Of a stretch of DNA of 64,000 bases, positions 24,395 to 33,276 are shown piece by piece. A program made the position numbers and the translations under genes. The notes beneath the pieces were generated by a model. The model saw only the letters and a list, made by a program, of their open reading frames with translations, made no database searches and was not told the origin of the DNA. Every line of letters starts with the position of its first letter. Position 1 is the first letter of the stretch. The stretch spans positions 2,976,001 to 3,040,000 of the forward strand of contig NZ_CP107819.1 of NCBI RefSeq assembly GCF_036346295.1. Reading direction: 5' to 3'. The DNA comes from Streptomyces sp. NBC_00536 (GTDB lineage: Bacteria > Actinomycetota > Actinomycetes > Streptomycetales > Streptomycetaceae).

Positions 24395-26701
24395 ATGACC
24401 AGCACAGAGACCAGCACCGTGCACGACGGACCGATAGTGACCGAGGTCGAGCTGACGATCGGCGGGATGACCTGCGCTTCCTGCGCGGCCCGCATCGAGA
24501 AGAAGCTGAACCGGATGGACGGCGTCAGCGCCACGGTGAACTACGCCACCGAGAAGGCCCGGGTCTCCTATCCGCCCGAGGTCGCCGTCGCCGACCTGAT
24601 CGCCACCGTCGTCAAGACCGGGTACACCGCCGAGGAGCCCCCGCCGCCGGCCCCCGAGCCCCAGGCGGAAACCGGAACCGCGGCCACGGAGGCCGGTGAC
24701 GCGGCGGCGCCCGATCCGGAACTCGCCGCGCTGCGCCAGCGCCTGCTGGTCTCCGCCGTCCTCGCCCTGCCCGTCGTCCTGCTCGCGATGGTCCCGGCCC
24801 TCCAGTTCGACAACTGGCAGTGGCTCTCGCTCACCCTCGCCGCGCCCGTCGTCGTCTGGGGCGCGCTGCCCTTCCACCGGGCCGCCTGGACCAACGCCCG
24901 GCACGGCGCCGCCACCATGGACACGCTGGTCTCGGTCGGCACCGGGGCCGCCTTCGCCTGGTCGCTGTGGGCCCTGTTCTTCGGTCACGCGGGCATGCCC
25001 GGGATGCGGCACGGCTTCACGCTCTTCACAGTCCAGACGGGCACGGTCCAGCGCACGGACGGCGCCTCGGCCATCTACCTCGAAGTCGCGGCCGGTGTCG
25101 TCGCCTTCATCCTGCTCGGCCGCTATCTGGAGGCCCGCTCCAAGCGGAAGGCCGGAGCCGCCCTGAAGGCCCTGCTGCACCTGGGTGCCAAGGACGTCGC
25201 GGTGCTGCGCGACGGCGCCGAGGTACGGATCCCCGTGAGCGCCCTGACCGTCGGCGACCGGTTCGTCGTACGCCCCGGCGAGAAGATCGCCACCGACGGC
25301 ACGGTCGTCGAGGGCAGCTCCGCCGTGGACGCCTCGATGCTGACCGGCGAGTCCGTCCCGGTCGAGGTCACCGTCGGCGACCCGGTCACCGGCGCCACCG
25401 TCAACACCTCCGGACGCCTGGTCGTCCGGGCCACCCGGGTCGGCGCGGACACCCAGCTCGCCCGGATGGCCACGCTCGTCGAACAGGCCCAGAACGGAAA
25501 GGCGCAGGTCCAGCGGCTGGCCGACCGGATCGCCGCCGTCTTCGTGCCCGTCGTGCTGCTGCTCGCGCTCGGCACCTGGGTGACCTGGCTGCTGATCACC
25601 GACGACCCGACCGCCGCGTTCACCGCCGCCGTGGCCGTCCTGATCATCGCCTGCCCCTGCGCCCTCGGGCTGGCGACCCCGACCGCCCTGCTGGTCGGCA
25701 CCGGCCGCGGCGCGCAGCTCGGCATCCTGATCAAGGGCCCCGAGGTGCTGGAGTCCACCCGGCGCGTGGACACCGTCGTCCTGGACAAGACCGGTACGGT
25801 CACCACCGGCCGGATGACCCTGGCCGGGGTGCACCCCGCCGAGGGCACCGACGAGCGCGAACTCCTGCGCCTGGCGGGCTCGCTGGAGCACGCCTCGGAG
25901 CACCCGATCGCCCGGGCCATCGCCGCCGGAGCCGCGGAGCGCGCGGGTTCGCTGCCGGTCCCGGAGGACTTCCGGGCGCTGGCCGGGCTCGGTGTGCAGG
26001 GCGTGGTGGACGGCCACGCCGTGCTGGTGGGCCGCGAACAGCTGCTGGCCGACTGGGAGATCACCCTGCCGGGGGAGCTGGCGCGGGCCAAGGCGGATGC
26101 CGAGGCCGAGGGCAGCACGGCCGTGCTGGTGGCCTGGGACGGGGCGGCGCGCGGGGTGCTGACCGTCGCCGACGCCATCAAGGAGACCAGCGCCGAGGCG
26201 GTGTCCCGGCTGCGGGAACTGGGCCTGACCCCGGTGCTGCTGACGGGTGACAACCGGGCGGTGGCCGAGACGGTGGCCCGCGCGGTGGGCATCGACGAGG
26301 TGATCGCCGAGGTGCTGCCGCAGGACAAGGTCGACGTCGTACGCCGCCTGCAGGCCGAGGGCCGTACGGTCGCCATGGTCGGCGACGGGGTCAACGACGC
26401 GGCGGCGCTGGCCCAGGCGGACCTCGGGCTGGCCATGGGCACGGGCACGGACGCGGCCATCGAGGCGGGCGATCTGACCCTGGTCCGGGGGGACTTGCGG
26501 GTCGCGGCGGACGCGATCCGGCTCTCCCGGCGCACCCTGGCCACCATCAAGGGCAACCTGTTCTGGGCCTTCGGCTACAACGTGGCGGCCCTGCCGCTCG
26601 CGGCGGCCGGACTGCTCAACCCGATGATCGCGGGGGCCGCGATGGCCTTCTCCTCGGTCTTCGTGGTGAGCAACAGCCTGCGGTTGCGCACGTTCCGCTA
26701 A
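24395..26701 (+). CDS. copA: Copper-exporting P1B-type ATPase
   Basis: 768 residues. One N-terminal HMA domain (MTCASC, C27 and C30), then membrane helices. The transport motif CPC is at 420-422 in [17 protein letters not shown]. The phosphorylation site is D464 in [10 protein letters not shown]; the P1B HP motif is in SEHPIARA; the hinge is [14 protein letters not shown]. It pumps Cu(I) out across the cytoplasmic membrane. N-terminal low-complexity [11 protein letters not shown] links the HMA domain to the core. Probably transcribed with copZ under CsoR control. Confidence 0.96.
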   Translation: MTSTETSTVHDGPIVTEVELTIGGMTCASCAARIEKKLNRMDGVSATVNYATEKARVSYPPEVAVADLIATVVKTGYTAEEPPPPAPEPQAETGTAATEAGDAAAPDPELAALRQRLLVSAVLALPVVLLAMVPALQFDNWQWLSLTLAAPVVVWGALPFHRAAWTNARHGAATMDTLVSVGTGAAFAWSLWALFFGHAGMPGMRHGFTLFTVQTGTVQRTDGASAIYLEVAAGVVAFILLGRYLEARSKRKAGAALKALLHLGAKDVAVLRDGAEVRIPVSALTVGDRFVVRPGEKIATDGTVVEGSSAVDASMLTGESVPVEVTVGDPVTGATVNTSGRLVVRATRVGADTQLARMATLVEQAQNGKAQVQRLADRIAAVFVPVVLLLALGTWVTWLLITDDPTAAFTAAVAVLIIACPCALGLATPTALLVGTGRGAQLGILIKGPEVLESTRRVDTVVLDKTGTVTTGRMTLAGVHPAEGTDERELLRLAGSLEHASEHPIARAIAAGAAERAGSLPVPEDFRALAGLGVQGVVDGHAVLVGREQLLADWEITLPGELARAKADAEAEGSTAVLVAWDGAARGVLTVADAIKETSAEAVSRLRELGLTPVLLTGDNRAVAETVARAVGIDEVIAEVLPQDKVDVVRRLQAEGRTVAMVGDGVNDAAALAQADLGLAMGTGTDAAIEAGDLTLVRGDLRVAADAIRLSRRTLATIKGNLFWAFGYNVAALPLAAAGLLNPMIAGAAMAFSSVFVVSNSLRLRTFR

Positions 26702-26765
26702 AGGACCGCCTCCTCACCGCGCACACACTTCCTTCACGGGAGACGCAGATCACAGTGATTCGAAC

Positions 26766-26848
26766 GTAACCATCAGGTGCCTACGCGGGTCTAATGGTGC
26801 GGTGCCAGGAATGTCTTGGGGGACGTTCACGGAGGTCTTGGGGGACGT
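26766..26848 (+). ncRNA. Possible small RNA locus with 22-bp direct repeat
   Basis: The 386 bp between copA and citrate synthase have no convincing protein gene. GTAACC (26766) and GTCTAA (26789-26794), 17 bp apart, resemble an ECF-type promoter. GTCTTGGGGGACGT then occurs twice, at 26813-26826 and 26835-26848, 22 bp apart. A strong bidirectional hairpin at 27010-27059 could end a transcript of about 260 nt. From memory, a small RNA was reported near citrate synthase of S. coelicolor; I cannot confirm it is this one. No transcript is proven. Confidence 0.3.
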
Positions 26849-27009
26849 CCGCAGGCACCGCCGGCCGGGACACGTACCCGCGGGAGCCGTACGACGCGGC
26901 CTTCCCGATCCGAACGGGTCCCGGCAGACACCCCTGTTGGAGCGCCGGGCGCGCTCCTCGCCGACGCCCTGGTCCGGGTCCCGTGGGGGGAATCCGTACC
27001 GGGGAAAGG

Positions 27010-27059
27010 AAAGCGCCCCGACCGTCGACCCGTGGGGGGATCGACGGCGGGGCGCTTTT
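27010..27059. terminator. Terminator downstream of citrate synthase
   Basis: AAAGCGCCCCG (27010-27020) pairs with CGGGGCGCTTT (27048-27058), with a second pairing GTCGA/TCGAC inside. A T run follows on the plus strand and an equivalent T run (from AAA) on the minus strand, so it may work both ways. Confidence 0.85.
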
Positions 27060-27087
27060 CGTATGCGCGTGCTGGTGAGACCTCGGG

Positions 27088-28377
27088 TCAGCGGGCCTCG
27101 ACCGGGACGAAGTCGCGCAGGACCTCGCCGGTGTAGATCTGGCGCGGGCGGCCGATGCGGGATCCCGGCTCCTTGATCATCTCGTGCCACTGGGCGATCC
27201 AGCCCGGAAGGCGGCCGAGCGCGAAGAGCACGGTGAACATCTCGGTCGGGAAGCCCATGGCCCGGTAGATCAGACCGGTGTAGAAGTCCACGTTCGGGTA
27301 GAGGTTGCGCGAGACGAAGTACTCGTCGGCCAGCGCGTGCTCTTCCAGCTTGAGCGCGATGTCGAGCAGCTCGTCGCTCTTGCCGAGCGAGGAGAGGACG
27401 TCGTGCGCCGCCGCCTTGATGATCTTCGCCCGCGGGTCGAAGCTCTTGTAGACGCGGTGCCCGAAGCCCATCAGGCGGACGCCGTCTTCCTTGTTCTTCA
27501 CCTTGCGGATGAAGGCGTCGACGTCGCCGCCGTCGTTCTTGATGCCTTCCAGCATCTCCAGCACCGACTGGTTGGCGCCGCCGTGCAGCGGGCCCCACAG
27601 GGCGCTGATGCCGGCCGAGATCGAGGCGAACATGTTCGCCTGCGAGGAGCCGACCAGGCGCACGGTGGAGGTCGAGCAGTTCTGCTCGTGGTCCGCGTGC
27701 AGGATGAGCAGCTTGTCGAGCGCCGCGACCACGACCGGGTCCAGGTCGTACTCCTGGGCCGGCACGGAGAAGGTCATGCGCAGGAAGTTCTCGACGTAGC
27801 CGAGGTCGTTGCGCGGGTAGACCACCGGGTGGCCGACCGACTTCTTGTACGCGTAGGCCGCGATCGTCGGAAGCTTGGCGAGCAGCCGGATCGTCGAGAG
27901 GTTTCGCTGCTTCTCGTCGAACGGGTTGTGGCTGTCCTGGTAGAACGTCGACAGCGCGCTGACCACGGAGGACAGCATCGCCATCGGGTGCGCGTCGCGC
28001 GGGAAGCCGTCGTAGAAGCGCTTCACGTCCTCGTGCAGCAGCGTGTGCTGGGTGATCTCGTTGCGGAACGACGCGAGCTCGTCGACGGTCGGCAGCTCAC
28101 CGTTGATCAGCAGGTACGCGACCTCGATGAAGGTCGAGCGCTCGGCCAGCTGCTCGATCGGGTAGCCGCGGTAGCGCAGGATGCCCTGCTCGCCATCGAG
28201 GTAAGTAATGGCGGACTTATAGGCGGCGGTGTTCCCGTAGCCGCTGTCCAGGGTGACCAGACCGGTCTGGGACCGGAGCTTCGAGATGTCGAAGCCCTGG
28301 TCGCCAACGGTGCTTTCGACCACCGGGTAGGTGTATTCGCCGTCCGCGTACCGCAGTACTACAGAGTTGTCGCTCAC
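27088..28377 (-). CDS. gltA: Citrate synthase
   Basis: 429 residues from GTG 28377, with a GAGGG site upstream, the usual size of a type II hexameric citrate synthase. It condenses acetyl-CoA and oxaloacetate at the start of the TCA cycle. Active-site segments are visible: ILHADHEQNCSTSTVRLVGSS, GPLHGGANQSVLEML with a catalytic His, and MGFGHRVYKSFDPRA with a His and the catalytic Asp. The N-terminal beta domain (LRYADGEYTYPVVEST) is that of the Gram-negative-like type. It stands alone; its promoter lies in the 180 bp before recD2. Confidence 0.97.
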   Translation of the reverse strand: MSDNSVVLRYADGEYTYPVVESTVGDQGFDISKLRSQTGLVTLDSGYGNTAAYKSAITYLDGEQGILRYRGYPIEQLAERSTFIEVAYLLINGELPTVDELASFRNEITQHTLLHEDVKRFYDGFPRDAHPMAMLSSVVSALSTFYQDSHNPFDEKQRNLSTIRLLAKLPTIAAYAYKKSVGHPVVYPRNDLGYVENFLRMTFSVPAQEYDLDPVVVAALDKLLILHADHEQNCSTSTVRLVGSSQANMFASISAGISALWGPLHGGANQSVLEMLEGIKNDGGDVDAFIRKVKNKEDGVRLMGFGHRVYKSFDPRAKIIKAAAHDVLSSLGKSDELLDIALKLEEHALADEYFVSRNLYPNVDFYTGLIYRAMGFPTEMFTVLFALGRLPGWIAQWHEMIKEPGSRIGRPRQIYTGEVLRDFVPVEAR

Positions 28378-28559
28378 GTCATCCCTCACCGACGTAGTGC
28401 CTCTTCTTCGAGGTGCCCTGACTGCCTCTACCTTCCCCCATTTGGCACAGGTGAGTGCACTCGGGGTCGGGGTTTGGTGTTTTCGACGGCACTGAGTGCC
28501 TTCAAGCTGCCCATCCTGCCCCCTCCGAACCGGTGGGGGTAGCCCAAATGATCGATCAT

Positions 28560-30803
28560 CTAGGTGATGTTTCCCACCGGTATGAGGCCGGACAGCCGCG
28601 GGGCGACGGCTGTGAACCGTCTGCCAGCGGAAACCGTACGCACCGCCTGACCGAGCGCTTTGCGGGACCCGACCAGGACGACCAGTTTCTTCGCCCGCGT
28701 CACCGCCGTGTAGAGCAGATTTCGCTGGAGCATCATCCAAGCCCCGGTGGTGACCGGGATCACGACCGCCGGATATTCACTCCCCTGGGAACGGTGGATG
28801 GTGACGGCATAGGCGTGGGCCAGCTCGTCGAGTTCGGAGAACTCGTATCCGACCTCCTCGTCCTCCTCGGTCCGGACGGTCAGGCGCTGTTCGTCCAGGT
28901 CGAGTGCGGTCACCACGCCGACGGTGCCGTTGAAGACACCGTTGGCCCCCTTCTCGTAGTTGTTCCGGATCTGGGTCACCTTGTCTCCCACCCGGAAGAC
29001 CCGGCCGCCGAACCGCTTCTCGGGCAGGCCGGGCCGGGCCGGGGTGATCGCCTGCTGGAGCAGGCCGTTGAGGTTCCCGGCGCCCGCCGGACCCCGGTGC
29101 ATGGGCGCGAGGACCTGGATGTCACGGCGCGGGTCGAGACCGAATCTGGCCGGAATGCGACGGGCCGCCACGTCCACGGCGAGCACCCCGGCCGCCTCGG
29201 TGTCCTCCTCGGCGAAGAGGAAGAAGTCCGGGAGGCCGTCGGTGATGGGCGGGACCCCGGTGTTGATGCGGTGCGCGTTGGTGACCACACCCGACTGCTG
29301 GGCCTGCCGGAAGATCCGGGTCAGCCGGACCGCGGGCACCGGCCCGCCCTCGGCCAGCAGGTCCCGCAGCACCTCGCCGGCCCCGACCGACGGCAGCTGG
29401 TCCACGTCCCCCACCAGCAGCAGGTGCGCCCCGGGCGCCACCGCCTTGACCAGTTTGTTGGCGAGCAGGAGGTCGAGCATCGAGGCCTCGTCGACCACCA
29501 CCAGGTCCGCGTCCAGCGGCCGGTCCCGGTCGTACGCCGCGTCCCCGCCCGGTTTCAGCTCCAGCAGCCGGTGCACGGTGGAGGCCTCGGCGCCGGTCAG
29601 CTCCGAGAGCCGCTTGGCCGCGCGGCCGGTGGGCGCGGCCAGCACCACCTTGGCCTTCCGGGCCCGGGCCAGCTCCACGATCGAGCGGACGGTGAAGGAC
29701 TTGCCGCAGCCGGGTCCGCCGGTGAGGACCGCGACCCGGCGGGTGAGGGCGAGCTTGACCGCGTCCCGCTGTTCGGGCGCGAGGGTGGCCCCGGTCTTCC
29801 CTGCCAGCCAGCCCAGGGCCTTCTCCCAGTCGACGTCCGCGAAGCCCGGCATCCGGTCCTCCTCGGCCCGCAGCAGCCGCCGCACCTGCCCGACGAGGGA
29901 GAGTTCGGCCCGGTGGAAGGGGACCAGATAGACCGCGGTGATCGGCGGGCCGCCCTGCGGATCGGGCACCTGCTCGCGCACGACGCCCTCAGGATCCGCG
30001 GCGAGTTCCGCCAGGCACTCGATGACCAGTCCGGTGTCCACCTGCAGCAGTTTGACCCCGTCGGCGATCAGCCGCTCCTCGGGCAGGAAGCAGTGGCCCT
30101 GGTCGGTGGACTGGGAGAGGGCGTACTGGAGTCCGGCCTTGACCCGCTCGGGGCTGTCGTGCGGGATGCCGACGGACTGGGCGATCTTGTCGGCGGTGAG
30201 GAAGCCGATGCCCCAGACGTCGGCGGCGAGCCGGTAGGGCTGGTTCTTCACCACCGAGATGGAGGCGTCGGCGTACTTCTTGTAGATGCGGACCGCGATG
30301 GAGGTGGAGACCCCGACCCCCTGGAGGAAGATCATGACCTCCTTGATGGCCTTCTGCTCCTCCCAGGCGGCGCCGATCATCTTCGTCCGCTTGGGCCCGA
30401 GCCCGGGCACCTCGATCAGCCGCTTCGGCTCGCCCTCGATCACCTCCAGGGTGCCGACGCCGAAGTGCTCGACGATCCGGTCGGCGATCTTCGGGCCGAT
30501 GCCCTTGATCAGGCCGGAGCCGAGGTAGCGGCGGATGCCCTGGATGGTCGCGGGGAGCACCGTGGAGTAGTTCTCGACGGTGAACTGCTTCCCGTACTGC
30601 GGGTGCGAACCCCAACGGCCCTCCATGCGCAGGGATTCACCCGGCTGCGCGCCCAGCAGCGAACCGACCACCGTGAGGAGGTCGCCGCCACCGCGCCCGG
30701 TGTCGACGCGGGCGACCGTGTAGCCGCTCTCCTCATTGGCATAGGTGATGCGCTCCAGGACCCCTTCGAGCACTGCCGTGTTCACCGCGCTGTCCGTCCC
30801 CAT
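28560..30803 (-). CDS. recD2: RecD2-type SF1B DNA helicase
   Basis: 747 residues. An N-terminal OB-like and helix-hairpin-helix region (GLIKGIGPKIADRIVEHFG, VPGLGPKRTKMI) is followed by the motor: Walker A GGPGCGKSF (362-370), Walker B VVDEASM, QLPSVGAGEVLRDL, and C-terminal motifs VTIHRSQGSEYPAVVIP and LLYTAVTRAKK. This is the stand-alone RecD2 form found in bacteria without RecBC, a 5'-3' helicase for repair and replication stress. Start ATG 30803 has no ribosome site; TAGCGT ends 6 nt before it, so the mRNA is probably leaderless. A single DnaA box lies 41 bp upstream. Confidence 0.95.
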   Translation of the reverse strand: MGTDSAVNTAVLEGVLERITYANEESGYTVARVDTGRGGGDLLTVVGSLLGAQPGESLRMEGRWGSHPQYGKQFTVENYSTVLPATIQGIRRYLGSGLIKGIGPKIADRIVEHFGVGTLEVIEGEPKRLIEVPGLGPKRTKMIGAAWEEQKAIKEVMIFLQGVGVSTSIAVRIYKKYADASISVVKNQPYRLAADVWGIGFLTADKIAQSVGIPHDSPERVKAGLQYALSQSTDQGHCFLPEERLIADGVKLLQVDTGLVIECLAELAADPEGVVREQVPDPQGGPPITAVYLVPFHRAELSLVGQVRRLLRAEEDRMPGFADVDWEKALGWLAGKTGATLAPEQRDAVKLALTRRVAVLTGGPGCGKSFTVRSIVELARARKAKVVLAAPTGRAAKRLSELTGAEASTVHRLLELKPGGDAAYDRDRPLDADLVVVDEASMLDLLLANKLVKAVAPGAHLLLVGDVDQLPSVGAGEVLRDLLAEGGPVPAVRLTRIFRQAQQSGVVTNAHRINTGVPPITDGLPDFFLFAEEDTEAAGVLAVDVAARRIPARFGLDPRRDIQVLAPMHRGPAGAGNLNGLLQQAITPARPGLPEKRFGGRVFRVGDKVTQIRNNYEKGANGVFNGTVGVVTALDLDEQRLTVRTEEDEEVGYEFSELDELAHAYAVTIHRSQGSEYPAVVIPVTTGAWMMLQRNLLYTAVTRAKKLVVLVGSRKALGQAVRTVSAGRRFTAVAPRLSGLIPVGNIT

Positions 30804-30809
30804 GGCGCA

Positions 30810-30852
30810 ACGCTAGCGCCCGGCGCCGACAGCCCGTTCACCCTGTGGACAA
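30810..30852 (-). promoter_or_regulatory. recD2 promoter with DnaA box
   Basis: On the minus strand TAGCGT (30815-30810) ends 6 nt before the recD2 ATG, as in leaderless promoters. TGTGGACAA at 30844-30852 is the complement of TTGTCCACA, the preferred Streptomyces DnaA box, at about -35 relative to the expected start, so DnaA could modulate recD2. Single box only. Confidence 0.5.
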
Positions 30853-30883
30853 CCGGCCCCGGAAAGTGGTGGTGGAAACGGAA

Positions 30884-30911
30884 GGGGGTCCGGCCTCACG
30901 GCCGGACCCCC
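30884..30911. terminator. Perfect 12-bp hairpin between divergent genes
   Basis: GGGGGTCCGGCC (30884-30895) and GGCCGGACCCCC (30900-30911) form a perfect stem with a TCAC loop. It sits between divergent recD2 and the DUF937 gene, where no annotated transcript should end. It may terminate an unseen short RNA or be a structured 5' leader. Confidence 0.6.
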
Positions 30912-31083
30912 TCACGGTTACCCCTCCCTCGTCGGACTTCCCGATCCCCCCAGATCCCCTCCCGGAAGTTTCCGACGCACCGTACGACCCGCCACCCCGG
31001 CGGACGGTTGCACAGAGATCCGAGGCTTTATCGTTCCGTTACCCGAGGTGCCAGCAAAACACGACAGACGTAGCGTTTCAGAC

Positions 31084-31590
31084 ATGAGCGAACCTTCCTT
31101 CCAGGACGATGTGCTGAGCGAGCTGGGCGACGACAGGCTGACCGAGATCGCGGGTCTGCTCGGCACCGACGCCACGGGCGCGCGCGACACGGTCGCCGCC
31201 ACCGTCGGCGCGATGACCGGTGGCCTCCAAGAGAAGGCCGATGCGGACGACGACGACGGCGTCGAGGTCCGCCAGGCCTTCGCCGAGGTGGCCGAACCGC
31301 CCCTGCAGGGCGTGGCGACCCTGGGCGGCGGCCTGCTGAGCGGCGGCATGATGGCCGGGGTGCTGGCCAAGGTGAGCCGCCCCGTCTCCGAGGCCGTCTC
31401 CAAGAAGACCGGCATCCCCGCCCCCACGATCGCCCGGGTCATCGAGCTGCTGATCCCGGTGCTGCTGGCCGTCTTCGCCAAGCGCGCGGCGGGCAAGGGC
31501 GCGGGTGCGGGCGCGGGTGCCCCGCAGGCTTCGGGTGGCGGTGGCCTCGGCGATCTGCTGGGCCAGATCCTCGGCGGCGGAAAGAAGTAA
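31084..31590 (+). CDS. DUF937 family protein
   Basis: 168 residues from ATG 31084. The N-terminal SELGDDRLTEIAGLLGTDATGARDTVAA, followed by an acidic stretch (ADADDDDGVEV) and then alternating hydrophobic and Gly-rich helices (GLLSGGMMAGVLAKV ... RVIELLIPVLLAVF) is the DUF937 pattern, with a Gly-rich GGGGLGDLLGQILGGGKK end. Related Streptomyces proteins are small and cytoplasmic or membrane-associated, without known function. No clear ribosome site. It is monocistronic: palindromic repeats follow it. Confidence 0.85.
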   Translation: MSEPSFQDDVLSELGDDRLTEIAGLLGTDATGARDTVAATVGAMTGGLQEKADADDDDGVEVRQAFAEVAEPPLQGVATLGGGLLSGGMMAGVLAKVSRPVSEAVSKKTGIPAPTIARVIELLIPVLLAVFAKRAAGKGAGAGAGAPQASGGGGLGDLLGQILGGGKK

Positions 31591-31632
31591 GGGCCGCGCC
31601 CTCACCCGTACGACGCAGTGCGGGGCGCAGCC

Positions 31633-31753
31633 ATTCCAGCCCCGCCCGGGGGCACCTCCCAGCGGTAGCTGGGGGAGTTTGAGGCGCCCCCGGAGGGCCT
31701 CCGGCCGGACCGGTTGCCTCCGGCGGGCCCTCAAACGCCGGGCAGGCTGGAAT
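31633..31753. repeat. Composite GTTTGAGG palindrome after the DUF937 gene
   Basis: ATTCCAGCCCCGCCCGG at the left is mirrored by CCGGGCAGGCTGGAAT at the right. Inside are GAGTTTGAGGCGCC and GGCCCTCAAACGCCGG facing each other, and a CCCAGCGGTAGCTGGG stem. It fills the gap between the DUF937 and GNAT genes and could act as a terminator for the former. Confidence 0.85.
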
Positions 31754-31776
31754 CCCGCGCCGTATCCTCGGACGCC

Positions 31777-32292
31777 ATGGACACGTCCGGTACGCAGGCA
31801 GTACTCCGCTCCCCCGAACCCGGCGATCTGGGCTGGATCGTGCAGCGGCACGGCGCCCTCTACGCCGCCGAGTACGGCTGGAACAGCGAGTTCGAGGGAC
31901 TGGTCGCGCGGATCGTCGCGGACTTCGCCCAGGACCACGACCCCTACCTCGAACGCGTCTGGATCGCCGAGCTGGACGGCCGCCCGGTGGGATCCGTGAT
32001 GTGCGTGCGCGATCCCGCCCCCGGTACCGCCCGGCTGCGGCTGCTGCTGGTGGACCCGGCGGGCCGCGGTCACGGGACCGGCGCCCTGCTGGTGGACACG
32101 GTGGTCGCCTTCGCCCGGTCGGTCGGCTACCGCGAGCTGGTGCTGTGGACCAACGACGTACTGACCTCCGCCCGCTCCCTCTACCAGCGCGCCGGGTTCA
32201 CCCTGGTCGCCGAGCGGGAGCACCGTTCGTACGGGGTCACCCTGACCGGACAGGACTGGCGGCTGCCGCTCCAGGAGCACTCACCGCGATAG
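31777..32292 (+). CDS. GNAT-family N-acetyltransferase
   Basis: 171 residues from ATG 31777; TATCCT ends 8 nt before it, suggesting a leaderless mRNA. The acetyl-CoA loop LLLVDPAGRGHGTGALLVD and C-terminal LYQRAGFTLVAEREHRSYG are clear. It resembles the acetyltransferase half of proteins that elsewhere carry a fused MarR domain (IVQRHGALYAAEYGWNSEFEGLVARIV), but here there is no MarR part. Substrate unknown. Its end overlaps the convergent EamA gene by 56 bp. Confidence 0.85.
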   Translation: MDTSGTQAVLRSPEPGDLGWIVQRHGALYAAEYGWNSEFEGLVARIVADFAQDHDPYLERVWIAELDGRPVGSVMCVRDPAPGTARLRLLLVDPAGRGHGTGALLVDTVVAFARSVGYRELVLWTNDVLTSARSLYQRAGFTLVAEREHRSYGVTLTGQDWRLPLQEHSPR

Positions 32293-33181
32293 CCGGTACC
32301 GGCGGCGCGAGCGGCGTACGGGTCCCGCGCGCCGGGGTCAGTGAGGTGGCCGCGACCCCGCCGACCAGCAGCGCCGCGGCCAGCCAGCGCAGCGGCGAGA
32401 TCTGCTCGCCGAGCACCAGCGCCGCCGAGGACATCCCGAAGACCGGCACGAGCAGCGAGAACGGCGCCACCGACGAGGCCGGGTAGCGGCGCAGCAGGTA
32501 GCCCCAGGCCCCGAAGCCGAAGACGGTGGACACCCAGGCGACGTAGCCGATGACGGCGGCCCCGGACCAGTCCAGGGAGCGCAGCGCGGCGAGGTCCCGC
32601 CCGGGCCCCTCGAACAGCAGCGAGAGCCCGAACAGCGGCAGCACCGGCACCACGCACACCCACACCATGAAGTTCAGCGCGTCGGGCGGGGCGGCCCTGC
32701 GGGTCAGCACGTTGGACACGCCCCAGCAGGCGGCGGCCGCGACCACCAGCACGAAGCCGGTGACGGGCGCCGAGGTCCCCCGGTCCACGGCCGCGACGGC
32801 GATCCCCGCGAGCGCGACCGCCATCCCGGCCAGCCGGACCCGCCCGGGCCGCTCGCGCAGTACGACGGCGGCGAAGACGGCGGTGAAGACGGCCTGCACC
32901 TGGAGCACCAGGGAGGACAGCCCGGCCGGCATCCCGGCGGCCATGCCGGTGAACAGGAGGCCGAACTTCGCGATGCCCAGGGCCACTCCGACCCCGATGA
33001 TCCACTTCCAGGCGACCTTGGGCCGCCCGACGAAGAACACCGCGGGCAGGGCCGCGACGAGGAAGCGCAGGGCGGACAGGAGCAGTGGCGGGAAGTGGCC
33101 GAGCCCGATCTCGATGACGACGAAGTTGACACCCCAGACGGCGGCGACGAGGACGGCGAGTGCGGTGTGTACGGGACGCAT
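32237..33181 (-). CDS. EamA/DMT-family transporter
   Basis: 314 residues from ATG 33181. Ten predicted membrane helices in two EamA repeats (ALAVLVAAVWGVNFVVIEIGL and GFVLVVAAAACWGVSNVLTRR each start a repeat). This family exports metabolites, often amino acids or small aromatic compounds, by antiport or proton coupling. It is divergent from a LysR regulator with 95 bp between them, the classic arrangement in which the regulator controls the exporter. The 3' end overlaps the GNAT gene on the other strand. Confidence 0.88.
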   Translation of the reverse strand: MRPVHTALAVLVAAVWGVNFVVIEIGLGHFPPLLLSALRFLVAALPAVFFVGRPKVAWKWIIGVGVALGIAKFGLLFTGMAAGMPAGLSSLVLQVQAVFTAVFAAVVLRERPGRVRLAGMAVALAGIAVAAVDRGTSAPVTGFVLVVAAAACWGVSNVLTRRAAPPDALNFMVWVCVVPVLPLFGLSLLFEGPGRDLAALRSLDWSGAAVIGYVAWVSTVFGFGAWGYLLRRYPASSVAPFSLLVPVFGMSSAALVLGEQISPLRWLAAALLVGGVAATSLTPARGTRTPLAPPVPAIAVSAPGAAAASPVRSG

Positions 33182-33250
33182 GAGAAGAGCATCCGCGCCA
33201 CGACCATGTAGCACCAGCGATGATCTCTTCCCCATTGGATGAAGCAGCAC

Positions 33251-33276
33251 TTACGATTCGCGCTTACGATTCGCGC
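33251..33276 (+). promoter_or_regulatory. 13-bp tandem repeat overlapping the lysR promoter
   Basis: TTACGATTCGCGC occurs twice in a row (33251-33263, 33264-33276), ending at the ATG of the LysR gene. The second copy holds TACGAT six nt before the ATG, a leaderless -10 element. Repeats in this place may be autoregulatory LysR sites in the shared lysR/eamA region. Confidence 0.5.

Noticed and set aside
26750..26775. GATTCGAAC resembling the complement of a tRNA T-loop (GTTCGAATC)
   Set aside because: The flanks cannot form the T-stem, acceptor or anticodon arms of a tRNA.
28455..31073. 872-codon plus-strand open frame opposite recD2
   Set aside because: Antisense artefact; repetitive Gly/Asp/Arg text without motifs.
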